Of a stretch of DNA of 64,000 nt, positions 36,598-45,896 are shown in pieces. Each line of letters begins with the position of its first letter. Positions within the stretch are counted from its first letter, which is position 1. A model generated the notes under the pieces. That model was not told where the DNA came from, ran no database searches, and saw only the letters and a list, made by a program, of their open reading frames with translations. The stretch comes from JALQTD01 sp036825655 (GTDB taxonomy: Bacteria; Bacteroidota; Bacteroidia; Flavobacteriales_D; Sanyastnellaceae), in contig DAISXU010000001.1 of the NCBI GenBank assembly GCA_036825655.1, forward strand, positions 51,115 to 115,114, read 5' to 3'. Made by a program: the position numbers and the translations under genes.

Positions 36598-37491
36598 TCA
36601 AAAAGGCCAAATCCAACTGACCCAGGGAAGCGGAATGACGGTTCCATCCTCCTGAATCAACCCCAAAATGGCCACATCTGAAGCGCGAGCAACTTTCGGG
36701 TTGTGCCTTCTAACACCCAAGGAAAGGACCAAATTAACCGGGAAAAATTGCGGGTTAAAAAAGTAGTAATTCTCTGAAATGAACCACGAGTTGTCGTTGA
36801 TTCTTACCGACCCGCTGGCATTGAGCATCGGAGAATTTATCTCATCAGTCAGCCCAGAAGACCCATATAAATAACCCACACCAAGCGTCATCTGCTTGTT
36901 CTCATCTCCCTTCGTACGATTCATGAACGGAAACACAATTCCGCCATCACCTGACCAGCCCAACTGAGCCAGCCCACCCATCGAGTAACGCACATTTTCT
37001 TTCTTCTTGTTTTGGAAGGAGTATTTCGTTGTAACCCCAATGCCTAAAAATGAAAGGGACAACCCAACAATAGCCTGATCACTGACCCCATAAGAGATGT
37101 TGGCGCCGGTAAGTAAGGATAAGCCTGAATAACCTTCCCCCTTTTTAAGGGGGTGAGCCGACGGTGCAAAGAAGTAGCGTGTTGCCTGAATCGCCCTTCT
37201 TGGGTCCGATGCCCTTTCGTCCAAAACGAACCCAACGGAATGAAGAACCTCTCCTGGCCCAACCTCCTCTATGCGAATCACCTCCACTTTTGGAAGAACA
37301 ACAACACCAATGTCATTCGTTTGTATGGAAAGTTCGCGGCCATCATCAGACAAAAGTTGCCCACAGATTATTCGATTCGTTTCCAACGTGACACACACAT
37401 TTCTCAAAGAGTCTGTTTGGGCCCTACCCAAAGAAGCAAACAACCCCAAAGCCACCAGCATTAAATACCTCATGGATTCAAAGCTAGCCAT
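36598..37491 (-). CDS. Putative exported beta-barrel protein
   Basis: A 297-residue protein with an N-terminal signal sequence cleaved after GRAQ. A short first domain (about residues 30-80: VTLETNRIICGQLLSDDGRELSIQ) resembles SH3-like strands that often precede barrel regions in Bacteroidota envelope proteins. From about residue 115 the sequence alternates hydrophobic/polar (GYSGLSLLTGANISYGV, MTLGVGYLYGSSG, NSWFISENYYFF), and it ends WVSWIWPF with an aromatic terminus. I do not recognise a named family. Two starts are possible (37491 and 37473); the first has an A/T-rich leader. It is isolated between the tRNA terminator and a divergent gene. Confidence 0.75.
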   Translation of the reverse strand: MASFESMRYLMLVALGLFASLGRAQTDSLRNVCVTLETNRIICGQLLSDDGRELSIQTNDIGVVVLPKVEVIRIEEVGPGEVLHSVGFVLDERASDPRRAIQATRYFFAPSAHPLKKGEGYSGLSLLTGANISYGVSDQAIVGLSLSFLGIGVTTKYSFQNKKKENVRYSMGGLAQLGWSGDGGIVFPFMNRTKGDENKQMTLGVGYLYGSSGLTDEINSPMLNASGSVRINDNSWFISENYYFFNPQFFPVNLVLSLGVRRHNPKVARASDVAILGLIQEDGTVIPLPWVSWIWPF

Positions 37492-37580
37492 AAGTTCAAA
37501 CTAATTAACTGAAAAGCAGTGTTTTAATTCATTTCTTTCCCTCGGATAGAACTACACTTCGGTTCTCGTAACTTTCTAGC

Positions 37581-38105
37581 ATGCGCCTCGTTACCCTTTT
37601 CATAGCCACCTCTCGAGACGGTTTCATTGCCGATGAAAACCGGAGCGTTCAGTTTCTTGAAGCGGTGGTGGTAGAGAACGAGGATTATGGGTATGCACAA
37701 TTTCTAGAATCCATCGACTTGGTGGTGCTGGGGAGAAAAACGTATGACTCTGTAATCCAAATGGGTTTTGATTACCCACACGCCAATCGTGAAGTCTATG
37801 TTTTCTCCAGAACACCTCGGAATCGCGTCGATAACGTTGTTTTTTATGCTGGGGACCCCATTCAAAAAGTCACTGAACTGAAGCAGCAAGGGGGTAGGGG
37901 AATCTACTGTGATGGGGGCGCAGAAATAGCCCAACTACTTTTGCAATCCGGTGTGATTGATGAGGTCATCTTGTCCATTGTTCCAGTTGATTTGAACGGT
38001 GGAGTGGAGTTGCTTCGAGGGGGTTCTATCCCAACCAACTGGAACATGGTTGAAGAGACCCCCTTCTCAAGCGGACTGATCCAACGCCGCTACACCCTCA
38101 ACTAA
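37581..38105 (+). CDS. Dihydrofolate reductase-like (RibD C-terminal domain) protein
   Basis: A 174-residue cytoplasmic protein of the RibD_C family: opening VTLFIATSRDGFIADEN, the mid motif LVVLGRKTYDSVIQMGFDYPH, then GRGIYCDGGAEIAQLLL and the end strand with IDEVILSIVPVDLNGG. Members reduce pterin or flavin precursors with NAD(P)H; many stand-alone copies have no known substrate. The Gly-rich GGAE nucleotide-binding loop is present. It is a single-gene unit closed by a strong terminator shared with the response regulator on the other strand. Confidence 0.88.
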   Translation: MRLVTLFIATSRDGFIADENRSVQFLEAVVVENEDYGYAQFLESIDLVVLGRKTYDSVIQMGFDYPHANREVYVFSRTPRNRVDNVVFYAGDPIQKVTELKQQGGRGIYCDGGAEIAQLLLQSGVIDEVILSIVPVDLNGGVELLRGGSIPTNWNMVEETPFSSGLIQRRYTLN

Positions 38106-38138
38106 AAAGCCCGCTCTGTTGATGCAGAGCGGGCTTTC
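38106..38138. terminator. Bidirectional rho-independent terminator
   Basis: A perfect 13-bp stem (AAAGCCCGCTCTG at 38106-38118 with its complement at 38125-38137) around TTGATG separates convergent genes. Confidence 0.93.
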
Positions 38139-38157
38139 TAGCTAATTCAATTCCAAC

Positions 38158-38907
38158 TTAAAGCAGGTTGATTCTGGATGCCAAAATATCCTTGTAAGAA
38201 CCCCCAACCGGAATCTCTTTCTCAATGTCTTCCATCTTGATCATGGAATATTTGATGCTCTCTATGGCTTCAAGGTTGACGATGAAGCTCCTGTGAACCC
38301 GAATGAAGAGTCGCTCGTTTAATTTGCGTTCGACCTCTTTCATGGTGCTGTGAATGGTGTAGCTCTCCGTACGCGTATGGACCACTACATAGTCCTTCAG
38401 GGCTTCAATGAACAGCAGGTCTTCATTTTTCACACGCATCAACCTGCTGCGATTCTTAACGAAAATGATTTCAGTGTCGGACTTGTGCTCAGCCATGCTG
38501 CGCAGAAAGTCTGACTCCATTTTCATCTCTTGCTCTTTGCTGTGTTTGTGAAGGGCCATCTCAATGGCCGTTTGAATGTCCACATCCTTAAATGGCTTGA
38601 GAATGTAACCATGAGGCTCTGCCATTTTTGCTTCACTCAGCGTGTTTTCATCAGCATAAGCCGTCAAAAACACCACCGGGATGTCGATGTTCCGCTTGAT
38701 TTCCTCAGCGGCCGCAATGCCATTCATTTCCCCTTTGATCATGATGTCCATGAGGGCTAAATCAGGCTTGTGTTTTAGGGCCATTTCGATGGCGTCCTCT
38801 CCATTGTCGGCAGAAGCCACGACGTGGTATCCCAAATTTGTCAGACACCGCTCGATGTCTTTGCGGACGATTACCTCGTCCTCCGTCACTAGAATGTTAA
38901 TCGGCAT
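38158..38907 (-). CDS. LytTR-type response regulator
   Basis: A 249-residue regulator. Residues 1-120 form a CheY-like receiver with phospho-acceptor Asp54 (LMDIMI), acidic pair Glu9-Asp10, Thr and Lys (FKPF-type LKPF) in place. A short linker leads to a C-terminal LytTR DNA-binding domain (about 145-249), with IFVKNRSRLMRVKNEDLLFIEALKDYVVVHT and FIRVHRSFIVNLEAIESI. It is expected to bind direct repeats upstream of target genes when phosphorylated by the partner kinase. The ATG at 38907 is used; a TTG at 38922 overlapping the kinase stop is less likely. It is the last gene of the PAS-kinase/MORN operon. Confidence 0.93.
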   Translation of the reverse strand: MPINILVTEDEVIVRKDIERCLTNLGYHVVASADNGEDAIEMALKHKPDLALMDIMIKGEMNGIAAAEEIKRNIDIPVVFLTAYADENTLSEAKMAEPHGYILKPFKDVDIQTAIEMALHKHSKEQEMKMESDFLRSMAEHKSDTEIIFVKNRSRLMRVKNEDLLFIEALKDYVVVHTRTESYTIHSTMKEVERKLNERLFIRVHRSFIVNLEAIESIKYSMIKMEDIEKEIPVGGSYKDILASRINLL

Positions 38908-38918
38908 GCTTTCTCTGT

Positions 38919-41858
38919 TCAACTGGAGGGTACAAACTTAATCATAAACGAAGTTCCGCTTGGAATGTTGTACGGTGCTGACATGGAAGAGCTTCGCACA
39001 ACCAACTCAGCCTGAATTTGTTCCGTTAACGCTTGAATCAAATAGACTCCAAGTGAATCGTTCGTGTCAAAGTTAAAATCTGGAGGCAACCCCACGCCAT
39101 CATCCGACACCTCGATTTCCACAAAATCACCGGCTTCTTCAACCCGTAAAGTCAACGTTCCGTGAGATAAACCCTGGAACGCATACTTCATCGAATTAGA
39201 AACTAATTCATTGACAATCAAACCACAAGGTATAGCTTGTTCCAGGTTCAAATGGATGCTGGACATGTTTGCCTTCAATTCAACCGACGCAGATTGTTGT
39301 GCATAACTACTCATTAGGTTGGAAGTCAATCGTTTGAGGTATTCGGCAAAACTGATGGAACTGAAATCGGTGTTTTGGTAGAGTGATTCGTGGATGTAAC
39401 TCATCGTCGAAATCCGATTCGTGCTCTCGTCCAGCACTTGCAGCAATAAGGGGTCACTCACAAACCGGCGCTGCAGGTTCAACATGCTCGAAATCACCTG
39501 AAGGTTGTTCTTTACCCGGTGATGTACCTCTTGCAATAGGATTTCCTTCTCCTTAAGCGCGGACCTGATTTGTTGATCAATTTCCTTCCGCTCTGTGATG
39601 TCATAGGCAATGCAACTCACCTCTTCCGTCGCTTCATCCGACGCTACAGGGTTGATGAACAAAATGAACCACCTAACCCGTCCCTCTCTATTTTCCAAAG
39701 CAATCTCAAACTGCTGTGCCCTTCCTTGAAAAGCATTCCGAATCAAGGAGAGTTGCCCCTGGTAGAGGTCGTTGTTTTTGATCGACAAAAAGAGTTCCGA
39801 AAACTGAACTCCCAAATCCACCTCTACTCCAAACTCCTTGTCAAACACTTCCTTAAAATTGGAGTTGATGGTAGTGATCTGATGGGTTTTATCCATCGTC
39901 AACATCAGCAAGTAACGCGTGGAATTGAAAATACTTTGAAGCTTGGCGGACTGGATTCGAGCGCTTCTTTCATGGCGCCTGATGTCGGTAATGTCCAAAA
40001 AGATTCCTCGCAAGCCCGTCCGGTTACCCGCTTGATCGTAACGCACGGATGCCCCACCCAACATCAACATGGACGTTCCATTCACAGATCGAAACACCCA
40101 TTCTCCCCGAGCACCTTCCAACGATTCCATCCACTCTGTGCCTGAATCAATATCCAATTCAGGCATGATTTCATCCAAACGTAAAGTCTCCAAAGTTGAA
40201 ACATCATACCCCAACGTCTTGAAAAACGATGGGTTCGCATAAACCAATTTGCCATCCGCACCGACCAAGAAGATCAGGTCAGTCGCGAACTCTAAAATAT
40301 CACGGTACCGCTCTTCACTTTCCCTCAATTCCTGCTCCGCTAATTTCAAGTCTGTAATGTCCCGTCCCACCGTAACGTACCCAATGATCTCTCCTGAATC
40401 ATCAGACATGGCAGCAACTGACATCAATACGCTGAACTCTTCACCAGATGCTCGAATGCCCTGAACCTCTCCTGCAAAATAATTGTCCTTCGCAAGTCCC
40501 GTTAGGACCGCCTCCCCCTCTTCTCCATCGATGAAAAGCGCTTTAAACTCAAGCATTTGAGCCTCTTGAATTGTCCAACCAAATTCAACCGATGCGGCAT
40601 GGTTCCATTGAATAATTTGACCTTTGCGATCGAAGGCGATGATCATATCAATCGAACTCTCAATCATGGAGCGATTGAAAAGCTCAGCTGCCCGTAACCT
40701 CTTTTGGGTCTCCTTGTGGCGTTCAATTTCTGCCGTCAACGAAGCATTGATGTCTTCAGCAAGAGATGCTCTATTCTGTTCTTCAATCAACAAGGCCCTT
40801 GCAGACAAGTCCGTCAACGTTACCTGAACAGCTGGAGTGCGGTCGAAAAAAGACAGCGCCATCCGCACTCCCACAAGCCGTTCTTGACCGCTTGCATTCA
40901 ACAAGATGCATTCTGCATAATCCATGCGAGCACCTTCTCGTGTTCGTCCAATGCACTCTTCTATTTGCCCTTGGTGTTCTGGCTTGAACAGTGTTTTAAA
41001 AGATGAATCGTAAAGCGAGTCTTCGGATGATTCTACCAAATCCAAAGCCACCGAATTGGCATACTGAATCATCCCATCAACCAACAAAACAAGTCCTGTT
41101 GGGTTGTTTTCAACCAGCAAACGGAATCGCTCTTTTGTCTGCAACAAATCCAACTCCGTGCGCTTCCTTTCTGTGATGTCGTACATCAGCAAAACCTGCC
41201 GCTTTGAACCTTCCTCAATCGACTCAGTCATGGTCACTTCCAAGTGAACCAAATACCCACCGGTGGTAGTGATTTCGATTTCACATAAACTTCCAAACTG
41301 AGCTCGTGCCGAAATTCTGCGCCAATCCCTTTCCTTGATGTACGCATGAATGGACTTGCCCACCACTTCTTCCACTTGATGAACTCCTACCAACCGAGCG
41401 AACTGCTCATTGACATCCACAATGACTTGATCATCCAGAAATGCAATGCCTTCCATGGCATGCATGCTCAACGACTTGAACCTTCGCTCAGATTCCCTGA
41501 TTGCACGCTCCACAAAAACACGTTCGCTGATGTCCCTGAATTGACCCAACCACTCCAATTCAGATAGTTTATTCCATTTCCATTCACTGTGAAACTTTGA
41601 TCCAATCTGATTGGTAATCGTGAATTTCTGAGCATTGACTCTCACAACAGAATCCTTCCCTTCTGGATCCTTTAAATCCTTGAAATAAACCTCTCGCATA
41701 GCGGTCCATTTCATACCAATGCAGCTTTCGGCTTCAATTCCAATCATCACACAAGCGCGCTGATTCACTCCGATCACCATCCCTTCTTTGATCCAAACCA
41801 TGGCCTCGGGTAAATGATCGAAGAACACATCTGTTTTCACCGCACTCAACTCCTTCAT
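38919..41858 (-). CDS. Multi-PAS sensor histidine kinase (HisKA_2 type)
   Basis: A 979-residue kinase with no signal peptide and no membrane helix that I can see, so probably cytoplasmic. At least five PAS-like modules are strung along residues 1-760, separated by PAC-like strands (for example DLLQTKERFRLLVENNPTGLVLLV and ESEERYRDILEFATDLIFLV). The transmitter is of the HisKA_2 class: EVHHRVKNNLQVISSML with phospho-acceptor His at about 780 and an ATP lid with NELVSNSMKYAF and VSDDGVGLPPDFNF. PAS arrays sense redox, light, oxygen or small ligands; no cofactor residue is certain. It is coupled by overlap to the MORN gene upstream and 11 bases from the regulator downstream. Confidence 0.92.
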   Translation of the reverse strand: MKELSAVKTDVFFDHLPEAMVWIKEGMVIGVNQRACVMIGIEAESCIGMKWTAMREVYFKDLKDPEGKDSVVRVNAQKFTITNQIGSKFHSEWKWNKLSELEWLGQFRDISERVFVERAIRESERRFKSLSMHAMEGIAFLDDQVIVDVNEQFARLVGVHQVEEVVGKSIHAYIKERDWRRISARAQFGSLCEIEITTTGGYLVHLEVTMTESIEEGSKRQVLLMYDITERKRTELDLLQTKERFRLLVENNPTGLVLLVDGMIQYANSVALDLVESSEDSLYDSSFKTLFKPEHQGQIEECIGRTREGARMDYAECILLNASGQERLVGVRMALSFFDRTPAVQVTLTDLSARALLIEEQNRASLAEDINASLTAEIERHKETQKRLRAAELFNRSMIESSIDMIIAFDRKGQIIQWNHAASVEFGWTIQEAQMLEFKALFIDGEEGEAVLTGLAKDNYFAGEVQGIRASGEEFSVLMSVAAMSDDSGEIIGYVTVGRDITDLKLAEQELRESEERYRDILEFATDLIFLVGADGKLVYANPSFFKTLGYDVSTLETLRLDEIMPELDIDSGTEWMESLEGARGEWVFRSVNGTSMLMLGGASVRYDQAGNRTGLRGIFLDITDIRRHERSARIQSAKLQSIFNSTRYLLMLTMDKTHQITTINSNFKEVFDKEFGVEVDLGVQFSELFLSIKNNDLYQGQLSLIRNAFQGRAQQFEIALENREGRVRWFILFINPVASDEATEEVSCIAYDITERKEIDQQIRSALKEKEILLQEVHHRVKNNLQVISSMLNLQRRFVSDPLLLQVLDESTNRISTMSYIHESLYQNTDFSSISFAEYLKRLTSNLMSSYAQQSASVELKANMSSIHLNLEQAIPCGLIVNELVSNSMKYAFQGLSHGTLTLRVEEAGDFVEIEVSDDGVGLPPDFNFDTNDSLGVYLIQALTEQIQAELVVRSSSMSAPYNIPSGTSFMIKFVPSS

Positions 41859-43387
41859 GGCTTGTTCACTTTTACACCATCCACTTTAACCAAAACCCCG
41901 ATTTTGAAGGTTCTAACCTGCATGATTTGGTTGTTATCGCTGTAGTAAATCCAATCACCGTTCGCTAAACCAGCCTCGTATTCACCCAACCACCGACGCG
42001 TTCCATCCCTGTTCCATTCCAAATGCCTTCCAATGGGATCCCCTAAGAGATATGAGCCTCTAAATTGCTTCTGGCCGTTGTCATACCAATGTGTCCATTC
42101 ACCATCCCGCATTCCGTCAATGTAAACACCCTCTTCTTTATGATCGTTGATTTGACTGAACCAAAAACCCTGTTTTTCCCCTTCAACGTAATCCCCTTCC
42201 AAAAGCAATTCACCATCCAAATTCCACTCTTGAAACAACCCATCTTCCTCACCCTTCCTGTAAGCTTCTTTTCGATGCAATGAACCGTCTGGATAATACC
42301 AAATCCAATTCCCGTGGAATTCACCAGCCCGGTAAGATCCCTCTTGAGCGAGGGTTCCATCGCGGTTGTAAAATTGCCAAATACCATCCCGCAAACCATC
42401 CACATAACTTCCCTGTCCAAACAACTCTCCAGAGGCATAAAACAACTTCCACTCACCCTCACGAAACCCATCTACCAAGGTTTTTCCTTCTGCGACCTTT
42501 TGTCCATCTTTAAACACTTCTCCTCCCGCTAAATTTCCCTGATCATCGTAAATGCGAAACACACCTTCTGGTCCTTTTGCACCATATCCTCCTATCCGAG
42601 CAACTTGCCCATTCTCATGGTAAGTTCTTCGAATATCCAACATCTGCGTAGTCTCATCATCTTCTTGCAATTGGCCATTGATGTAGCGTTCCAAACGATC
42701 GAGTTTACCCTGGTTATCATAAAAGGTAAACACGCCATTCCGCTGCCCATCCGTCCATGGGCCTTCTTCAATCAATACTTCCCTTGCATTCCAAACTAAC
42801 CAAACCCCTCGTTTTCTTCCCGCTTCGTTGTACCGGTTAATTCGCTCGATTCCCCGTAAATAACCGTTGTGGTAATCCAAACGTGCAATGGGACGACCAT
42901 CTGAAGGATCATATTCCCATCCCAACCCCATTTCTTTTCCCGCCTCGAACGGAACCTTCTTCACCACATTCCCTTGCGCATCAAACCAAAAACTCCAGCC
43001 CTCCTGAACGCCATTTAACCATGTAAATTTGGATAACAACTGATTTTCGGAAGAATAAAACAGCTCTTCTCCATTCAACGTGCCTTGGTCGTAGCTAATT
43101 TCATGTTCCAGCCACCCTTCCTCGTTATGAAAAAGCCACTTTCCCTCTAACAACCCATTTTTTCTGGATCCCCTGCTGGCCACTTGGCCATTGACATGGT
43201 AAGTAATCCATTCACCCTCTGGTAAACCACCTACGAGGCAGCCCTCACTGGAAACCTCTCCATTTTCGAATGTAAACTGGGTCCAAACGCAACCCACAAT
43301 GGAATCGCCCAAAACTGCATCTTGCGCCAGAGCAGGGATCGAACTCATCCAACACAAAGTGACCATTCCGGGTAAGCGATTCAGCAT
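41855..43387 (-). CDS. Exported MORN-repeat (YwqK-like) protein
   Basis: A 510-residue protein with a signal peptide (to ALAQ) and about twenty MORN_2-like repeats of roughly 22-24 residues, each with a G-x-W/Y-x-x-Y/F...G-x turn such as EGKWLFHNEEG, NGDWIYYSDNN and DGIWQFYNRDG. Such proteins are usually annotated as YwqK antitoxins; that label comes from one Bacillus context and is not supported by a toxin here. Repeated aromatic strands could bind membranes or other proteins. Its stop overlaps the kinase start by ATGA, so a secreted repeat protein is made together with a PAS kinase and regulator. A non-coding region follows upstream. Confidence 0.85.
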   Translation of the reverse strand: MLNRLPGMVTLCWMSSIPALAQDAVLGDSIVGCVWTQFTFENGEVSSEGCLVGGLPEGEWITYHVNGQVASRGSRKNGLLEGKWLFHNEEGWLEHEISYDQGTLNGEELFYSSENQLLSKFTWLNGVQEGWSFWFDAQGNVVKKVPFEAGKEMGLGWEYDPSDGRPIARLDYHNGYLRGIERINRYNEAGRKRGVWLVWNAREVLIEEGPWTDGQRNGVFTFYDNQGKLDRLERYINGQLQEDDETTQMLDIRRTYHENGQVARIGGYGAKGPEGVFRIYDDQGNLAGGEVFKDGQKVAEGKTLVDGFREGEWKLFYASGELFGQGSYVDGLRDGIWQFYNRDGTLAQEGSYRAGEFHGNWIWYYPDGSLHRKEAYRKGEEDGLFQEWNLDGELLLEGDYVEGEKQGFWFSQINDHKEEGVYIDGMRDGEWTHWYDNGQKQFRGSYLLGDPIGRHLEWNRDGTRRWLGEYEAGLANGDWIYYSDNNQIMQVRTFKIGVLVKVDGVKVNKP

Positions 43388-43889
43388 GTTTCAAATATCC
43401 CGCGCACCAGCCATACAGACAACGTCAAAGCGTGAACGTTTTCCAACAAACATATGGATGATGAATTTTTTCTAAACATGAGAAAGTCATAGTAACTATT
43501 AGCTTGTTGAAACGGTGGATAGATTGTGAGGTGTTGGTTTGTTTAAATGAGTTATCGACGAACTGGAATGAGTTTTTCACGGAAGCCGTTGTCGTTATGT
43601 AATTTTGAATCAGTGATTTGAAGAAATGAGTTGGGGTTATACACAGCTGTGAGTAGGGTGTGATGGTGACAAAAATTCAGGAACGTTCTGTGTGCAAGCA
43701 CAGGTTTTTTTTGTGAAAACCTGTCGGTAGAAACCACCTAAGTTTTTTGGATTCTAAGGGGATGAAGTGGCTTACTTCAGGATGGTGAAAAAATCAAGTG
43801 AATGTTATCACGAGCTTTCCACTGTTCAATGAGGATGTTCACCGCAAACTTGTGAATTACCTTGCGCCCTCATCACCACCAGTTCATTC
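43388..43889. other. oriC: Gene-free region, candidate replication origin (oriC)
   Basis: No ORF here looks like a gene. I see one perfect DnaA box TTATACACA (43637-43645) and three with a single mismatch to TTWTNCACA: TTTTTCACG (43573-43581), GTTTTCACA on the minus strand (43720-43712) and TAATTCACA on the minus strand (43859-43851). Weaker ones are TTATCGACG (43552-43560) and TTATCACGA (43805-43813). Composition is more A+T rich than the neighbouring genes, and the plus strand is C-rich up to about 43455 and G-rich after it. Three parS-like sites lie 5-7 kb further on. The region would also hold the promoters of the two flanking divergent genes. Confidence 0.5.
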
Positions 43890-45896
43890 ATGCATATTTC
43901 AATTGGATGCGACCACGCAGGTCCGGAATTAAAAAGTCTCATAATCAACCACTTTGGTTCTGATCATGCTTTCGTTAACCGCGGAACGGACACCCTTGAT
44001 TCTGTTGATTATCCGGACTTTGCGCATGCAGTAGCTGCAGATGTCGAGTCCCAGGCTGTTGATTTGGGAATCTTAATTTGTGGTTCAGCAAACGGTGTTG
44101 CTATGACTGCAAATAAGCATGCCAATGTGCGTGCAGGCATTGCTTGGCAGAAGGAGATAGCTGTTTTGGCTCGTGAACACAACGATGCCAATGTCATTTG
44201 CATTCCCGCGAGGTTTGTAACGGACGAGGAAGCTTTGGCCATTGTTGAGGCATTTTTATCTACTGAATTTGAAGGTGGCCGCCACGCAAGGAGGGTGGGT
44301 AAGATCGCGTCACTTTGTTCGCTGGCACTTCTAGCAACTGTTTCAGTTTGGGGGCAAGGAACTCCTGCGGATTATGAGAGCGAGGTAAAACCAGCTGACC
44401 TTAGAATGCACCTCACTGTTCTTGCAAGTGACGAATTTGAAGGAAGAGAAACAGGTGAACCCGGCGCTCAGAAAGCAGCGGAGTACATTGCGAATCACTT
44501 CGAGGCAATCGGTTTGGCCCCTTACGATGGCGAGACGTACTTCCAAGAGGTGCAGTTGAATAAATCAGCTCCCCCTTCAGCAAGCGCCCAACTGATTTCT
44601 GAAAAAGGAGAAATAGACTCTTTGGAGTTCATGAATCAGTTTTTTTTCTATCCAGGACTGGAGGCCAACGGCATGGAGAAGGTGCCGGTAGTTTTTGCAG
44701 GTTTTGGAGTTCAAACAGCGGGTTGGGATGATTACGCTGGCCTCGAAATTGAAGGTAAATTGGTCGTGTTAGTGAGTGGTGTGCCTGTTGACGATGCGGG
44801 CGATGGGTATTTCATGGATGAAACAGAGGAGAAGCGATGGAGTGAGTCCCCAGAGGCAAAACGAGCGCTTGCTGCCGATCTCGGCGCATTGGGTGTCGTG
44901 ATGGTTTCACCGAATTATGAGACGATTCGCAGCCGTTTGAAGCCTTGGTTAAGTAGGGAATCGCTTTCCTTGGTGCGAGAGGAAGAGCCCAGTTCGGATG
45001 AAGAAACGCTTCCTATGTTTTTTGTTGGGGAGGAGACATTGGATGTGTGGCTGGGTGGTGCCGGATACAAATCATTGGCCAAATTGAAGAAGCGTGCTGC
45101 GAAACGAGGAGAATTTGACCGCGGTGCACTTGGTTTTTGGTCACTTCAAATGAGGGAAAGCAGGTCGGTGATAACTGCCCAGAATGTTTTGGGTTATTTG
45201 CCCGGTTCAGATTCAGTCTTAACAGAGGAACTTTTGATTATTACTGCTCATTACGACCACGTTGGCATCATCAACGGCGAAATCCACAACGGTGCGGACG
45301 ATGATGGGTCAGGAACAGTGACGGTTTTGGAATTGGCCAGTGCATTTGCGACCGCTGCTGAAGCTGGTTACGGTCCACGCCGCAGCATCCTGTTCATGAC
45401 AGTGGTAGGTGAGGAAAAGGGCTTGCTAGGTTCTGAATGGTATGCTGATCATCCGGTTTGGCCATTGGAGAATACCATTGCCAATCTCAACGTAGATATG
45501 ATTGGAAGGGTAGATGATGCCCATGCGGATGACGAGCATTACGTGTACCTCATAGGAAGTGATAAGTTATCGAGTGATTTGCATGCAATCAGCGAGGAGG
45601 CCAATGAACGGTCTGTCCAGTTGGCATTGGATTACACGTTCAACGCGCCGGATGATCCAAACCGGTTCTATTACCGATCCGATCATTACAATTTTGCTAA
45701 GAATGGAATCCCAGTTATCTTTTATTTCAGTGGTGTCCATGAGGATTACCATCAACCAGGGGATGACGTGGAGAAAATCATGTTCGATAAGACAGCTGAC
45801 ATTGGGAAGTTAATCTTCCACACAGCCTGGGAGCTGGTTAACCGGGATGAGCGCATTCGAGTCGATCAAGTGAACGACTTCCCATCTGATCGTTAA
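43890..45896 (+). CDS. Ribose-5-phosphate isomerase B fused in frame to an M28-type metallopeptidase
   Basis: A 668-residue frame combining two unrelated proteins. Residues 1 to about 138 are a complete RpiB: CDHAGPELK at the start, the catalytic-Cys loop LICGSANGVAMTANKH, HNDANVICIPARF and the family-typical end FEGGRHARRVGKI. RpiB interconverts ribose and ribulose 5-phosphates in the cytoplasm. Without any linker, a signal-peptide-like stretch follows (IASLCSLALLATVSVWGQG), then an M28 aminopeptidase with a PA-like insert. Zinc ligands are visible: AHYDHVG, NGADDDGSG, VGEEKGLLG, NVDMIGR and SDHYNF. A GTG at 44295 (Val136) could start the peptidase alone as a secreted protein. Confidence 0.88.
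   Translation: MHISIGCDHAGPELKSLIINHFGSDHAFVNRGTDTLDSVDYPDFAHAVAADVESQAVDLGILICGSANGVAMTANKHANVRAGIAWQKEIAVLAREHNDANVICIPARFVTDEEALAIVEAFLSTEFEGGRHARRVGKIASLCSLALLATVSVWGQGTPADYESEVKPADLRMHLTVLASDEFEGRETGEPGAQKAAEYIANHFEAIGLAPYDGETYFQEVQLNKSAPPSASAQLISEKGEIDSLEFMNQFFFYPGLEANGMEKVPVVFAGFGVQTAGWDDYAGLEIEGKLVVLVSGVPVDDAGDGYFMDETEEKRWSESPEAKRALAADLGALGVVMVSPNYETIRSRLKPWLSRESLSLVREEEPSSDEETLPMFFVGEETLDVWLGGAGYKSLAKLKKRAAKRGEFDRGALGFWSLQMRESRSVITAQNVLGYLPGSDSVLTEELLIITAHYDHVGIINGEIHNGADDDGSGTVTVLELASAFATAAEAGYGPRRSILFMTVVGEEKGLLGSEWYADHPVWPLENTIANLNVDMIGRVDDAHADDEHYVYLIGSDKLSSDLHAISEEANERSVQLALDYTFNAPDDPNRFYYRSDHYNFAKNGIPVIFYFSGVHEDYHQPGDDVEKIMFDKTADIGKLIFHTAWELVNRDERIRVDQVNDFPSDR

Noticed and set aside
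38908..38922. TTG start extending the LytTR regulator, and similar TTG or GTG extensions of the SlyD-like, AtpZ and MnmG genes
   Set aside because: Each has an ATG nearer the conserved domain that agrees with family N-termini and gives the usual ATGA overlap or spacing.
42000..43300. Tandem repeats resembling a CRISPR array or minisatellite
   Set aside because: The periodicity comes from diverged MORN coding repeats; there is no exact direct repeat with spacers.
41855..43387. Toxin-antitoxin system (YwqK antitoxin label)
   Set aside because: The protein is a secreted MORN-repeat protein with no toxin gene nearby; the label reflects a name carried over from another setting.
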